From Nocardioides sp. ChNu-153 (GTDB lineage Bacteria > Actinomycetota > Actinomycetes > Propionibacteriales > Nocardioidaceae), in contig NZ_JADEVT010000013.1 in the NCBI RefSeq assembly GCF_030466625.1, positions 1 through 64,000 of the forward strand: a stretch of DNA of 64,000 nucleotides. The letters are read 5' to 3'. The translations under genes and the position numbers were made by a program. Below, one piece after another: positions 27,131 through 35,720 of this stretch. The notes under the pieces are model-generated. The model was not told where the DNA came from. It saw only the letters and a list, made by a program, of their open reading frames with translations, and did no database searches. Each line of letters starts with the position of its first letter. Positions within the stretch are counted from its first letter, which is position 1.

Positions 27131-29017
27131 GCGCAGCGCGAGGCCCTCGCAGCTGGGGGTCGGGATCCCGTAGGCGTCGATGCCGAAGACCTCGAGCCCC
27201 AGCATCGGTGCCAGCACGTCGTTCACCAGCGCGTCGACGGGCCCGAGCGCCGTGCGGACGAGCGAGGTGAGCAGCGGTGCCAGCTCTGCCTGCAGGTCGG
27301 CGGTCACCGCAGCCCGGTCGGCCGCGTTCAGGCGGCCGGACGTGACGGACACCGCGACCGTGGGCTCGATGCGCAGGCTCGACAGGTTCAGGCCGTCCGA
27401 GCGGATGGGTACCGCGATCTCCCGGCCCGGCTCGGACGGGACCTCGACGTCGTACGTCGTCCCCCCGGTGAGCGGCGCACGGGCGAGGGTGAGGTCGACC
27501 TCGGCCCCCACCGTGACGTTCACGTCGCCGAGCCCGAGCAGCCCACCGACGAGGCCGAGCAGCAGGCGGTCCAGGAGGGCGGTGAGACCCAGCCCGTCGA
27601 GCAGGGTCCCGAGACCGACCGAACCCGACAGCTCGAGCCCGAGGTGGCCCGAGACCGTGACGGCGCCCCCCTCGACGGCGAGCTGCAGGCTGTCGGGCGA
27701 ACCGCACCGCACACCGTGGAGGGTCGCCCTGGCCTCGGCGACGCCGATGTCGAGCGACAGCGGGTCGGCGCGGCCCCGCAGCCGCACGATGTCCAGGAGG
27801 TTCAGGTCGAGACTGCCCAGGGCCTCCAGATCGGCTCCGACCTCGAGGGCGACGGCCGAGCTGGTCGCGGTCGCGGCCGCCGCGGTGCCGCCCGCCGGGA
27901 CACCGCACCCGGGCCTCGGCGGCGTGATCATGCTCAGCCGCACCGTGGGGTCGACCAGGCCCGGCACGGGTGCCGCCAGGTCGAGGTCGACGAACCCGGT
28001 GCCCCCCGACACGAGCAGACCCGCCGTGACCAGGTCGAAGACGTTCAGGCCCGTCGTCAGGGCGGCCCCACCCGCACCCGTGGCGACCTGGACGAGGTCA
28101 CCGACCGTGATGCGCTGGCCGGTGGGGACGGCCACGTCGACCCCGCCCGCCACCACCGCCGTCACGAGGGTGTCGAGCACCCCGAGAGCGGCGGTCGCCC
28201 CTGCGTCGAGGCCCACGCCGGCGAGGTCCCCCCGGGCCTCCAGTGCGTCGGCGGTGAGCTGCAGCAGACCCAGCGCGTCGAGCTCGGTGGACAGGAGACG
28301 GTCGAGGTCGCCCGCCGAGAGACCGAGCGCGACGAGCATGTCGAGGAGCGACACCTCGGCGTCGGCCAGGCCCTGGTAGCCGACGGCGGTGAGGTCGACG
28401 GAGCCGCCGAGCAGGTCACCGAGCACGGGGGCGAGGAGCCAGGAGCTGCCGGAGTCCACGCCCGCCAGGAACGTGCCGATCTTGAAGCAGGCCGACGGGT
28501 CGGTCTTCACGGCGAGCGCCGCACGCCGGGCGCCGCCGTCCCCCGGCGCGAAGGAGTACTGGACCGTCGTCCCGGCGCGGACCCGCACCGCGTCGGGCAC
28601 GGCGTCCGCGTGGGCGGCGTCGTACGCGAAGGACCCGCTGGCCGGGTCGGTCCAGTCGGTGAACGGCTGGAACCCGACGCCGGGCACGTGGCTGCCGATC
28701 TGGATCTCGACCTCGGGGGCGGCGCCCAGGGTGTCCTCGTTGCGCTCGAGCGAGGTGCGCAGGGCGGAGCGCAGCGCCGGCGCGCCCGCGGGTGAGGGCG
28801 CGACGACGTCGGCGAGCGTGCGGCCCCGCAGCTCGCGGGCGATGTCCAGGGCGACCACGTCGGCGAGCGCCTGCATGTCGCGGCGGGCGACCCGCTGCAT
28901 GCCGATGTCGACGGCCAGGGCCGCGACCACGAGGAGCAACGTCATCAGCGCGGCGACCATCACCGCCACGGCGCCCCGCTGGTCACGGGCGACCCGTCGC
29001 CGGTCGGCGCCGGACAC
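27125..29017 (-). CDS. TadG-like putative Flp pilus-associated protein
   Basis: A 630-residue protein with the TadG/TadE-type N-terminus: basic tail ending in RDQRGAVAVMVAAL, then one membrane helix (ALMTLLLVVAALAVDIG) and AVDIGMQRVARRDMQALADVVAL. The rest is extracellular, rich in Leu/Gly/Asp and without recognisable enzyme motifs. Five cysteines are scattered. It directly follows the tadE stop (TGA-GTG). Tad proteins are thought to assist Flp pilus assembly, but no pilin, TadA ATPase or TadB/C is in this window. Confidence 0.82.
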   Translation of the reverse strand: MSGADRRRVARDQRGAVAVMVAALMTLLLVVAALAVDIGMQRVARRDMQALADVVALDIARELRGRTLADVVAPSPAGAPALRSALRTSLERNEDTLGAAPEVEIQIGSHVPGVGFQPFTDWTDPASGSFAYDAAHADAVPDAVRVRAGTTVQYSFAPGDGGARRAALAVKTDPSACFKIGTFLAGVDSGSSWLLAPVLGDLLGGSVDLTAVGYQGLADAEVSLLDMLVALGLSAGDLDRLLSTELDALGLLQLTADALEARGDLAGVGLDAGATAALGVLDTLVTAVVAGGVDVAVPTGQRITVGDLVQVATGAGGAALTTGLNVFDLVTAGLLVSGGTGFVDLDLAAPVPGLVDPTVRLSMITPPRPGCGVPAGGTAAAATATSSAVALEVGADLEALGSLDLNLLDIVRLRGRADPLSLDIGVAEARATLHGVRCGSPDSLQLAVEGGAVTVSGHLGLELSGSVGLGTLLDGLGLTALLDRLLLGLVGGLLGLGDVNVTVGAEVDLTLARAPLTGGTTYDVEVPSEPGREIAVPIRSDGLNLSSLRIEPTVAVSVTSGRLNAADRAAVTADLQAELAPLLTSLVRTALGPVDALVNDVLAPMLGLEVFGIDAYGIPTPSCEGLALRG

Positions 29018-29515
29018 TCAGCTCACCCGCGCGGAGGCGGCGTACTCGATCTCGTCGGGCATGACGCCGCCGACGAAGGGCAGCGGGATGAGGGGGCGGT
29101 CCTCGTAGTCGTAGGTGAGACGCACGGTGACGCACTGGGGCTGCGGCGAGCCCGACCCGCAGTTCGTGGGCGCCGAGACGTCGCACGAGCCCGCCGTGTC
29201 CCCGCGGCGCTGCAACGCCCCGGTGGGGGTGCAGCTGACGCCGTACACCCCGAGGGCCTCGTTCAGGGCGGCGCGGGCCGACTCCTGCGCGGACCCGCCC
29301 GACCCGGCCTGGTGGACCGCGGCAGCCCGGGCGCCCTCGGCCGCCGCCTGGCTCATGGAGCCGCGGAAGCTGAGCATGTAGCCGTACGCGATGATCCCGA
29401 ACACGAGCAGCAGCAGGATCGGCAGCACGAGGGCGAACTCCACGGCGGCCGCGCCCCGCTGGTCACGGCCGGCGCGCCCGCCGCGCCGTCGCGCCGCGTT
29501 CGTCGTTGCACCCAT
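29018..29515 (-). CDS. TadE-like pseudopilin family protein
   Basis: A 165-residue membrane protein with the TadE signature: basic leader ending RDQRGAAAVEFALVLPILLL, the conserved Glu five residues after the Gly as in type IV pilin-like segments, and a single helix. The outer part is short, with four Cys residues (GVSCTP, SCDVS, NCGSG, PQCVT). ATG at 29515 has GGAG upstream. It is the first gene of a two-gene unit with the tadG-like gene; a TAACCT -10 box lies at 29561-29566. Confidence 0.86.
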   Translation of the reverse strand: MGATTNAARRRGGRAGRDQRGAAAVEFALVLPILLLLVFGIIAYGYMLSFRGSMSQAAAEGARAAAVHQAGSGGSAQESARAALNEALGVYGVSCTPTGALQRRGDTAGSCDVSAPTNCGSGSPQPQCVTVRLTYDYEDRPLIPLPFVGGVMPDEIEYAASARVS

Positions 29516-29560
29516 CTGTCTCCGCCTCGATCCGGGGACGCACGTCTCCCCTCTGGCGGA

Positions 29561-29566
29561 AGGTTA
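29561..29566 (-). promoter_or_regulatory. Probable -10 box of tadE-tadG
   Basis: TAACCT on the minus strand, 46 bases before the tadE ATG, with a ribosome binding site between. GGACAG lies 17 bases further upstream as a weak -35. Confidence 0.4.
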
Positions 29567-29641
29567 GGACCGCCGGAGCGCGGCTGTCCGGCGTTTGCGG
29601 AGCCGACCTCCCGGGAGGCCCGAGATTTTGCCGCCGGGGTC

Positions 29642-29950
29642 TCAGCCCTTGGGTGGCTCGAGGTCGCTGGCCGCCAGCTCCTCGACGTTGACGTCCTTGA
29701 ACGTCAGGACCTTGACGTTCTTGGCGAAGCGGGCGGGGCGGTACATGTCCCACACCCACGCATCGGTCATCGTCACGTCGAAGAACACCTCGCCGTGCTC
29801 GCTGCGCGCCCGCACGTCCACCTTGTTGCACAGGTAGAACCGGCGGTCGGTCTCCACGACGTACTTGAAGATCTTCACCACGTCGCGGTACTCACGGTAG
29901 AGCGTGAGCTCCATCTCGGCCTCGTAGCGCTCGAGGTCCTCGGTGCTCAT
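29642..29950 (-). CDS. DUF2469 family protein
   Basis: A 102-residue cytoplasmic protein of the actinobacterial DUF2469 family, very conserved: DLERYEAEMELTLYREYRDV, VETDRRFYLCNKVDV, DVTMTDAWVWDMYRP. Function unknown. The family has stayed beside rnhB across actinomycetes, which suggests a core role. ATG at 29950 has AGGAGG upstream and overlaps the rnhB stop as ATGA, so the two are translated together. A 12-bp palindrome CCTCCCGGGAGG at 29607-29618 lies downstream. Confidence 0.93.
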   Translation of the reverse strand: MSTEDLERYEAEMELTLYREYRDVVKIFKYVVETDRRFYLCNKVDVRARSEHGEVFFDVTMTDAWVWDMYRPARFAKNVKVLTFKDVNVEELAASDLEPPKG

Positions 29951-30705
29951 GGCGACTCCTCCTGCTCGGCGGGCACGTCGGGCTGCGCGTCCCCCGGTAC
30001 GGCGGGGTCGCCGCCGTCGGGCGGCGCCGCCCCGGGCGAGCCTAGCGACGGTTCGAGCCCGGCGGCACGGCGGACGTTGACGAACCGCATCCGGTGCACC
30101 GGCGACGGCCCGTGCGCCTCGAGCCGCTCGGTGTGCAGGTCGGTGATGTAGCCCTTGTGCACGTCGAAGCGGTACCCGGGCCACCGCTCGTGCATCCCGC
30201 ACATGATCCGGTCGCGGGTCACCTTGGCCAGCACCGAGGCCGCCGCCACGCAGGCCGCGACGCGGTCGCCCTTCCACACGGCGAGGCCCGGTGCCGGCAG
30301 CCCGTCGACGGGGAACCCGTCGCTCAGCACGTACGACGGACGCACCCCCAGCCGCGCCACCGACCGGCGCAGCGCCTGGACGTTGGCGACGTGCATGCCG
30401 AGGCGGTCGCACTCCTCGGCGTCGACGACCACGACCGACCAGGCGAGCGCCCGGCGCACGACCTCGTCGTACGCCCGCTCGCGGGCCCGGGCCGTGAGGA
30501 GCTTGGAGTCCGCCAACCCCGGTACGACGCCCGCCCGCCCGGCCGGGAGGATCGCGGCGGCCGCCACCAGGGGGCCGGCGCAGGCGCCCCGCCCGGCCTC
30601 GTCGGTGCCCGCGACGTGCTCGAGACCCACGCGCCGCAGCGCGCGCTCGTAGCCGTACAGGCCCGCGTCGCGCCGGACGGTCGAGCCCTTGGGGAGCTGC
30701 GTCAC
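29947..30705 (-). CDS. rnhB: Ribonuclease HII
   Basis: Cuts RNA in RNA-DNA hybrids and removes single ribonucleotides. The 252-residue protein has the acidic catalytic residues in GTDEAGRGACAGPLVAAA (Asp, Glu), VVDAEECDRLG and VAACVAAASVLAKVTRDR. A C-terminal Pro/Asp/Glu tail of about 45 residues is an extension over the family norm. GTG at 30705 has a weak GGGCGAGG upstream and lies 20 bp after the lepB stop. It overlaps the DUF2469 gene. Confidence 0.94.
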   Translation of the reverse strand: MTQLPKGSTVRRDAGLYGYERALRRVGLEHVAGTDEAGRGACAGPLVAAAAILPAGRAGVVPGLADSKLLTARARERAYDEVVRRALAWSVVVVDAEECDRLGMHVANVQALRRSVARLGVRPSYVLSDGFPVDGLPAPGLAVWKGDRVAACVAAASVLAKVTRDRIMCGMHERWPGYRFDVHKGYITDLHTERLEAHGPSPVHRMRFVNVRRAAGLEPSLGSPGAAPPDGGDPAVPGDAQPDVPAEQEESP

Positions 30706-30725
30706 GCCTCGCCCACCACCACGGG

Positions 30726-31613
30726 TCAGTCGGGGTCGGGGACCGACGCGAACGTCTCGGGCCGGGTGAGGCGGTCCCAGTGCTGGCGCGGCCAGACGAC
30801 GGCGAGCACCTTGCCGACGACCAGGTCGGTGTCGACGAAGGCGCGCGTCGGCGAGCAGGCGTTGGTGTCGTTCGGCGGGCACAGCCGGGCGGCGGAGTCC
30901 TCCGACTGGGCCCGGTTGTCGCCCATCACGAACATGTGGCCCTCGGGGATCGGCCCGGTCTCCCAGCCGACCTCGCCGGCCGCGACCCGGGTGCACACCT
31001 CGGCGTCGAGCTCGGGGCCGTTGCACTGCAGGCCGTCCGCCAGGTAAGGCTCGTCCAGCGGCTGGCCGTTGACCGTGATGCGGCCCTGCTCGTCGCAGCA
31101 CGCGACGACGTCACCCTCGAGACCGATGACCCGCTTCACCAGGTGGCCGCCGCTCGGGTAGAGACCGATGCGGGCCAGCACCTGCGCGGCGGGGTTGGAC
31201 GGGCCCCCCGCCGTCGTCGGGCCCAGCCACTCCCCCGGGTCCTCGAAGACCACGACGTCCCCCCGCTGCGGGCCGTTGCCGCCCCAGTAGGAGACCTTCT
31301 GCACCACGATCCGGTCGTCGACCTGCAGCCCGGGGACCATCGAGACCGACGGGATGTAGAAGGCCTGGAGGAAGAAGGCCTTGATGACGTACGCGAGCAC
31401 CAGCGCGACCACGAGGAGCAGCGCCGTCTCCTGCCACAGCGGCAGCTGCTTGCGCCGCCGCCGCGACGAGCGGCGCCCGCCCTCGGCCTCGGCGACCGCG
31501 GTCGCCCCGCCGGCCTCGCTCCCGTCAGCACCCGTGGGGGCCCCGGACGACGACGACCGCGGGCCCGGCCCCTCGTCGAGAGGGGCGGCGGACTCGCGGT
31601 CGTCGGACGTCAC
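30726..31613 (-). CDS. lepB: Signal peptidase I
   Basis: Membrane serine protease that removes signal peptides from exported proteins. The 295-residue protein has a 55-residue polar N-tail, one membrane helix (ALLLVVALVLAYVIKAF), the catalytic Ser91 in IPSVSMVPG and general base Lys160 in GGHLVKRVIGLEGD, followed by HMFVMGDNRAQSEDS. The insert includes several cysteines (VACCDEQG, LQCNG, LCPPNDTNAC) as in other actinobacterial forms. GTG at 31613 lies six bases after TAGTCT with no clear ribosome binding site, so it is likely leaderless. Confidence 0.95.
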   Translation of the reverse strand: MTSDDRESAAPLDEGPGPRSSSSGAPTGADGSEAGGATAVAEAEGGRRSSRRRRKQLPLWQETALLLVVALVLAYVIKAFFLQAFYIPSVSMVPGLQVDDRIVVQKVSYWGGNGPQRGDVVVFEDPGEWLGPTTAGGPSNPAAQVLARIGLYPSGGHLVKRVIGLEGDVVACCDEQGRITVNGQPLDEPYLADGLQCNGPELDAEVCTRVAAGEVGWETGPIPEGHMFVMGDNRAQSEDSAARLCPPNDTNACSPTRAFVDTDLVVGKVLAVVWPRQHWDRLTRPETFASVPDPD

Positions 31614-31619
31614 GGGAGG

Positions 31620-31625
31620 AGACTA
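31620..31625 (-). promoter_or_regulatory. -10 box, leaderless start of lepB
   Basis: TAGTCT on the minus strand, six bases before the lepB GTG. Confidence 0.5.
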
Positions 31626-31662
31626 GCCACCCGTGGGGCGCCCCTCGGCGAGGGGCGGTGGC
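31626..31662 (-). terminator. Terminator hairpin after rplS
   Basis: CGCCCCT/AGGGGCG (7 bp, loop of five) inside an outer GCCAC/GTGGC pair, directly after the rplS stop and just before the lepB -10 box. Confidence 0.65.
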
Positions 31663-31670
31663 CGGTCGCC

Positions 31671-32021
31671 TCAGGCGTCGCGGCGCTCCTTGATCTTGGC
31701 GGCCTTGCCGCGGAGGTTGCGCAGGTAGTAGAGCTTCGCGCGACGCACGTCACCGCGGGTCACGACCTCGATCTTCTCGAAGATCGGGGAGTGCAGCGGG
31801 AAGGTGCGCTCGACGCCCACGCCGAACGACACCTTGCGGACGGTGAACGTGCGGCCGATGCCGGAGCCCTGCACGCGGATGACGACGCCCTGGAACACCT
31901 GGACGCGGGAGCGGTTGCCCTCGACGACCTTGACGTGGACCTTGACGGTGTCACCGGCGCGGAAGGCCGGGATGTCGTCGCGCTTGGCGGCCAGCTCGAG
32001 CTGGCTGATGACGTTGGTCAT
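31671..32021 (-). CDS. rplS: 50S ribosomal protein L19
   Basis: L19 sits at the 30S-50S interface. The 116-residue protein matches the family throughout: [86 protein letters not shown] at 32021 has GAGGAG upstream. It has its own leader with a long-range stem (32039-32107) and is followed by a strong terminator. Upstream, a terminator closes the amt gene. Confidence 0.98.
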   Translation of the reverse strand: MTNVISQLELAAKRDDIPAFRAGDTVKVHVKVVEGNRSRVQVFQGVVIRVQGSGIGRTFTVRKVSFGVGVERTFPLHSPIFEKIEVVTRGDVRRAKLYYLRNLRGKAAKIKERRDA

Positions 32022-32038
32022 GATGATCTCCTCGCGAG

Positions 32039-32107
32039 TGCCACAGGTCAGCCGCGGTGGGTCGGTTCCGAATGGGTGCGACGGCGGTCGACGGTTCCCC
32101 TGTGGCA
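32039..32107 (-). promoter_or_regulatory. Structured rplS leader, candidate L19 autoregulatory element
   Basis: TGCCACAGG (32107-32099, minus) pairs with CCTGTGGCA (32047-32039), nine perfect pairs closing about 51 bases. Inside, GGAACCG occurs twice as a direct repeat. The stem ends 17 bases before the ATG, next to the ribosome binding site, so folding could control translation. Confidence 0.45.
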
Positions 32108-32144
32108 GAAGCGTCCGCGCGTCGCGACCAGGCATGTTCGCACA

Positions 32145-32180
32145 GGAGGCCCGCCCCGGGCGAATCCGGGACGGGCCTCC
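32145..32180 (-). terminator. Terminator after the first amt gene
   Basis: GGAGGCCCGCCCCGG (32145-32159) and CCGGGACGGGCCTCC (32166-32180) pair with one mismatch around a six-base loop, 51 bases after the amt stop. Confidence 0.7.
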
Positions 32181-32230
32181 GTGGGGTGGTCGACGACCGC
32201 GCCCCACCGCGGCCGTCGAGCTGGGGGCGA

Positions 32231-33439
32231 TCAGTCGAACGCGTACGCCTCGCCGTGCTGCAGGTCGACGCCGGCGACCTCGTCCTCCTCCTTCACGCGG
32301 AAGCCGATCGTCTTCTCGATGAGCATGCCGATGACGAAGGCGACCACGAACGAGTAGGCGATGACGGCGACCGAGGAGACGAGCTGCGCGACGAGCTGCT
32401 CGGGACCACCGCCGTACGCGAGGCCGGTCTCGGGGTCGAAGGCGAAGATGCCGAGCCAGATGCAGCCGATGAAGCCGGCGACGAGGTGCAGACCCACGAC
32501 GTCGAGGCTGTCGTCGAAGCCGAGCTTGTACTTGAGGTCGATCGCGAAGGCGCAGACGGCACCGGCGACGAGCCCGAGCACCATGGCCCAGACGGGCGTG
32601 ATGTGGGCGCAGGCCGGGGTGATGGCCACGAGGCCGGCCACGATGCCCGAGGCGGCACCGACCGCGGTCGACTTCCCGTCGCGGAACTGCTCGACGACGA
32701 TGAAGCCGATCATCGCGGCCGCCGGGGCGGCGATGGTGTTGAGGATGATGAGGCTCGTCTGGCCCTCGTCGGCGCCGAAGACACCGGCGTTGAAGCCGAA
32801 CCAGCCGAACCACAGGATCGCGGCGCCGATGAGCACGAGGGGCACGTTGTGCGGCACGGCCTCCTCCTTGGTGAAGCCGACCTTGCGGCGGCCAAGCACG
32901 AGCGCCAGGGCGAGGGCAGCGGCGCCGGCGTTCTGGTGCACCGCGGTGCCGCCGGCCCAGTCCAGCGTGCCGGTCTCGCCGAAGTTGTAGATCCAGCCGT
33001 TGTCGGGGTTGAACACCCAGGCCTGGACCGGGAAGTAGGCGAAGACCGCGAAGAGCCCGGCGAAGATCATCCAGGGCCAGAAGCGGGCGCGGTCGGCGAT
33101 GGCGCCAGAGATGAGCGCGATGGTGATGACCGCGAACGTGCCGCCGAAGGCCGCCGTGGCCAGCGAGCCGTCCGTGGCCTTGGTGGCGTCCAGCAGGCCG
33201 ACGTCCTGGAAGGGGTCGCCGAAGAACTTGGTGATGCCACCGTCGGAGATGGCGCCGACGCCACCCGCACCGACGAGGATCCACAGGACCCAGACGACGC
33301 CCATGGCGCCGAAGCTGAGCATCATCATGGAGACGACGCTCTTGGCCTTCACCAGGCCGCCGTAGAAGAACGCGAGCCCGGGGGTCATGAAGAGCACCAG
33401 GGCCGTACAGATCAGGGTCCACGCGAGTTCGGTCGACAT
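32231..33439 (-). CDS. amt: Ammonium transporter (first of two)
   Basis: An Amt/MEP/Rh family channel of about 402 residues with eleven membrane helices. Family features: [17 protein letters not shown] near the start, the pore histidines in [12 protein letters not shown] and [10 protein letters not shown], and FGWFGFNAG. Two near-adjacent starts exist: ATG at 33439, with GAGG five bases upstream, is preferred to the GTG at 33442. Unlike the second amt (50774-52084), it is monocistronic and not linked to glnK. A GlnR-like operator lies at 33550-33585. Confidence 0.94.
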   Translation of the reverse strand: MSTELAWTLICTALVLFMTPGLAFFYGGLVKAKSVVSMMMLSFGAMGVVWVLWILVGAGGVGAISDGGITKFFGDPFQDVGLLDATKATDGSLATAAFGGTFAVITIALISGAIADRARFWPWMIFAGLFAVFAYFPVQAWVFNPDNGWIYNFGETGTLDWAGGTAVHQNAGAAALALALVLGRRKVGFTKEEAVPHNVPLVLIGAAILWFGWFGFNAGVFGADEGQTSLIILNTIAAPAAAMIGFIVVEQFRDGKSTAVGAASGIVAGLVAITPACAHITPVWAMVLGLVAGAVCAFAIDLKYKLGFDDSLDVVGLHLVAGFIGCIWLGIFAFDPETGLAYGGGPEQLVAQLVSSVAVIAYSFVVAFVIGMLIEKTIGFRVKEEDEVAGVDLQHGEAYAFD

Positions 33440-33549
33440 CACTACCTCGTTGTTCTGTCTCGGGAGAGAGCGGGCGGGCGGGCACCGTTGCCGCCAGCAC
33501 GACGCTGCGTGATGCTTCCGAGGTCGTGTTGCACCGAGGCCGCGCGCAT

Positions 33550-33585
33550 GTTTCGGCGGCGTAACACCCTCGCCGGGTGTGTGAC
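33550..33585 (-). promoter_or_regulatory. GlnR-like operator upstream of first amt
   Basis: On the minus strand: GTCAC, 15 bases, GTTAC, six bases, GAAAC. GTNAC-N6-GAAAC is the half-site of the actinobacterial GlnR box. The same 36-bp layout occurs before the second amt at 52202-52237. It lies 111 bp before the start codon. Confidence 0.5.
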
Positions 33586-33626
33586 ATCCGGGGACACACG
33601 CCCGTCACCGGGGTCTCAGGAACCGC

Positions 33627-34805
33627 TCAGGCGCGAGGGGCCCGCTTCTCGAGCAGCACCGCCCCGGGGTCGCCGAGGCCCACCGCGCGGTAGCCGGCAC
33701 GGCGGTACATCCGCAGGTTGCGCCCGCTCCCGGCCCCCGTCTGCAACCGGTACGCCGTCACCTCGCCCGAGGCGACCAGCGGCGCGGCCAGCTGCTCGGC
33801 GTACCCCAGGAGGCGGCGGCCGAGGCCGCGGCCCGCGAGGTCGGGGGCGACCATGAGCCGTCCCACGTGCCAGGCGTCGCCCTCGCGACGCCCGCGCACC
33901 GAGCCGACGAGCCGGCCCGACGCGCGCACCACGACGGTGTGCCACTCCCCCAGCGACGCGAGCACGTCGTCGAGGGACTCGGTGGTCGCAGGGATGTGCA
34001 CGCCCGGGTTGTCCTGCAGCTCGCCCAGCCAGCAGGCGCGCGTCAGGGTCCACAGCTCGCCCGCGTCCGCCGGGGTCGCCGGCACGACCGGGAGGTCCTC
34101 GCCGTCGAACGCGAGCGCCGCGGGGGCCAGCAGGTCGGGGCGCCGCTCGGCGGTGCGCCGCTCGGCCTCGGCGCGCCGCCAGCGGGCGATGGCCGCGTGG
34201 TCGCCGCTGAGCAGGACGGGGGGCACGTCGTACCCCCGCCAGGTGGCGGGCTTGGTGTAGACGGGGTACTCCAGCAGCCCCTCGTCGCCGTGGGACTCCT
34301 CGACGAGCGAGTCGGGGTTGCCCATGAAGCCGGGGAGCAGCCGCACGACCGCCTCGACGACCGCCAGTGCCGCGACCTCGCCGCCGTTGAGCACGTAGTC
34401 GCCCAGGGACACCTCGCGCACCTGTGCGCCCGCGGCGGCCGCGTGCTGCACGACGCGGGCGTCGATGCCCTCGTAGCGCCCGCAGGCGATGACGAGCCGC
34501 TCGCGGCCGGCCAGCTCCGCCGCCACCGACTGCCGGAACACCTCGCCCGACGGCGTCGGCACCAGCAGGGTCGCCCCGGCGACGTCGAGGTCGTCGAGCG
34601 CCTCACCCCACGGCTCGGGCCGCATCACCATGCCCGCACCCCCGCCGTACGGGGTGTCGTCCACGGTGCGGTGGCGGTCGTGGGTCCAGTCGCGCAGGTC
34701 GTGCACGCGCAGGTCCAGCAGGCCGCTGCGCTGCGCCCGGCCCGGCAGGGACAGGTCGAGCGCGCGCAGGTAGTCGGGGAAGATCGAGACGACGTCGATC
34801 CGCAC
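33627..34805 (-). CDS. trmD: TrmD fused to a C-terminal GNAT acetyltransferase domain
   Basis: TrmD methylates N1 of G37 in tRNAs and prevents frameshifting. Residues 1-232 are a complete Trm[25 protein letters not shown], the SPOUT knot with [11 protein letters not shown] and [14 protein letters not shown], and [15 protein letters not shown]. From about 238 to 389 a GNAT domain follows, with [20 protein letters not shown] (acetyl-CoA loop) and [14 protein letters not shown]. There is no stop between them. Usual TrmD is about 230-250 residues, so this is a fusion of 392. The GNAT substrate is unknown. GTG at 34805 lies three bases after the rimM stop. Confidence 0.93.
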   Translation of the reverse strand: MRIDVVSIFPDYLRALDLSLPGRAQRSGLLDLRVHDLRDWTHDRHRTVDDTPYGGGAGMVMRPEPWGEALDDLDVAGATLLVPTPSGEVFRQSVAAELAGRERLVIACGRYEGIDARVVQHAAAAGAQVREVSLGDYVLNGGEVAALAVVEAVVRLLPGFMGNPDSLVEESHGDEGLLEYPVYTKPATWRGYDVPPVLLSGDHAAIARWRRAEAERRTAERRPDLLAPAALAFDGEDLPVVPATPADAGELWTLTRACWLGELQDNPGVHIPATTESLDDVLASLGEWHTVVVRASGRLVGSVRGRREGDAWHVGRLMVAPDLAGRGLGRRLLGYAEQLAAPLVASGEVTAYRLQTGAGSGRNLRMYRRAGYRAVGLGDPGAVLLEKRAPRA

Positions 34806-34808
34806 GTC

Positions 34809-35366
34809 TCAGGCCTCGGCCTCGTCGGGGAACGGGGCGACGAGACCGGGCCGGTCCGCGACGACGACCCGCCCGGCGGCGAGGTCGACCTCGGGCACGA
34901 GCGCGGCGACGAAGGGCACCAGGGCGTCGCGTCCGTCGGGGGTGCGGACGCCGAGGATGTCCTGGGCCGCGCCGTGCAGCACCTGCGTCACCTCGCCGAT
35001 GCGCTCGCCTGCGAGGTCGTGCACCGCGAGCCCCACGAGCTGGTGGTCGTAGAACTCCTCGGGGTCCTCGGGCTGCTCGTCCTCGTCGAGGGTGACGTGC
35101 AGGAGGAGGCCGCGCACGGCCTCGGCCTGGGTGCGGTCGGCGACGCCGGCGAAGCGCACGAGCAGCACGCCCTGGTGCCACTTGGTGCTGGCGACCTCCA
35201 GCTCGGCCACCGGGGCCGTGGCGCCGCGCGGGGCCTCCACGCGCAGGCGGGCGCCGGGGGCGAACCGGCGGTCGGGCTCGTCGGTGCGGACGTCGACGGT
35301 GACGTCGCCCCGGATGCCGTGGGGCTTGCCGACCCGGCCGACGAGGACCTCCACGCTGCTGCTCAC
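34809..35366 (-). CDS. rimM: Ribosome maturation factor RimM
   Basis: RimM binds S19 and helps 16S 3'-domain processing. The 185-residue protein has the N-terminal domain (LVGRVGKPHGIRGDVTVDV) and the PRC-barrel (YDHQLVGLAVHDLAGERIGEVTQVLHGAAQDILGVR, PFVAALVPEVDL). An acidic stretch DEDEQPEDPEEF lies between domains. GTG at 35366 follows a TACCCT box at 35375-35380 by eight bases without a clear ribosome binding site. trmD follows three bases after the stop, so rimM-trmD form a unit. Confidence 0.95.
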   Translation of the reverse strand: MSSSVEVLVGRVGKPHGIRGDVTVDVRTDEPDRRFAPGARLRVEAPRGATAPVAELEVASTKWHQGVLLVRFAGVADRTQAEAVRGLLLHVTLDEDEQPEDPEEFYDHQLVGLAVHDLAGERIGEVTQVLHGAAQDILGVRTPDGRDALVPFVAALVPEVDLAAGRVVVADRPGLVAPFPDEAEA

Positions 35367-35374
35367 GAGGGGTG

Positions 35375-35380
35375 AGGGTA
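35375..35380 (-). promoter_or_regulatory. Possible -10 box of rimM-trmD
   Basis: TACCCT on the minus strand, eight bases before the rimM GTG; slightly longer than the six to seven bases seen at other leaderless starts here. Confidence 0.35.
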
Positions 35381-35410
35381 CGGCGCGCCGCACCCGCCCG
35401 CGAAACGCAC

Positions 35411-35454
35411 GACGGGCGCCGCTCCCCGGCCGCAGCCGGAGGACGACGCCCGTC
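35411..35454 (-). terminator. Hairpin between khpA and rimM
   Basis: GACGGGCG (35411-35418) pairs with CGCCCGTC (35447-35454), enclosing a CCGGC/GCCGG hairpin. It separates the rpsP-khpA unit from rimM-trmD. Confidence 0.5.
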
Positions 35455-35472
35455 GGGGCGAGGTGGGGACGC

Positions 35473-35715
35473 TCAGCGGCGTCGGTCCACGTCCACGAAG
35501 TCGATGCGCGCACCACCGCGACCGGCGAGCGCGCCGACCACGGTGCGGAACGCCGTGGCGGTGCGGCCGTTGCGGCCGATCACCTTGCCCAGGTCCTCGG
35601 GGTGCACCCGCACCTCGAGGACCGAGCCGCGGCGCAGCTGCTTGTCCTGCACGGACACGTCGTCGGGGTGGGCGACCACCCCGCGCACCAGGTGCTCGAG
35701 CGCATCGGCCAGCAT
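35473..35715 (-). CDS. khpA: KH-domain RNA-binding protein KhpA
   Basis: An 80-residue single KH-domain protein (YlqC/KhpA family) that binds RNA, in partner with KhpB in other Gram-positives. The KH signature is VIGRNGRTATAFRTVV near residue 45; LEHLVRGVVAHPDDV and RIDFVDVDRR are also typical. ATG at 35715 is five bases after the rpsP stop, so it is co-transcribed with rpsP. The gene order rpsP-khpA-rimM-trmD is conserved. Confidence 0.94.
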   Translation of the reverse strand: MLADALEHLVRGVVAHPDDVSVQDKQLRRGSVLEVRVHPEDLGKVIGRNGRTATAFRTVVGALAGRGGARIDFVDVDRRR

Positions 35716-35720
35716 CGCGA

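Noticed and set aside
27125..29515. A complete Flp pilus locus
   Set aside because: Only TadE- and TadG-like genes are present; no Flp pilin, CpaA, TadA, TadB or TadC in the window.
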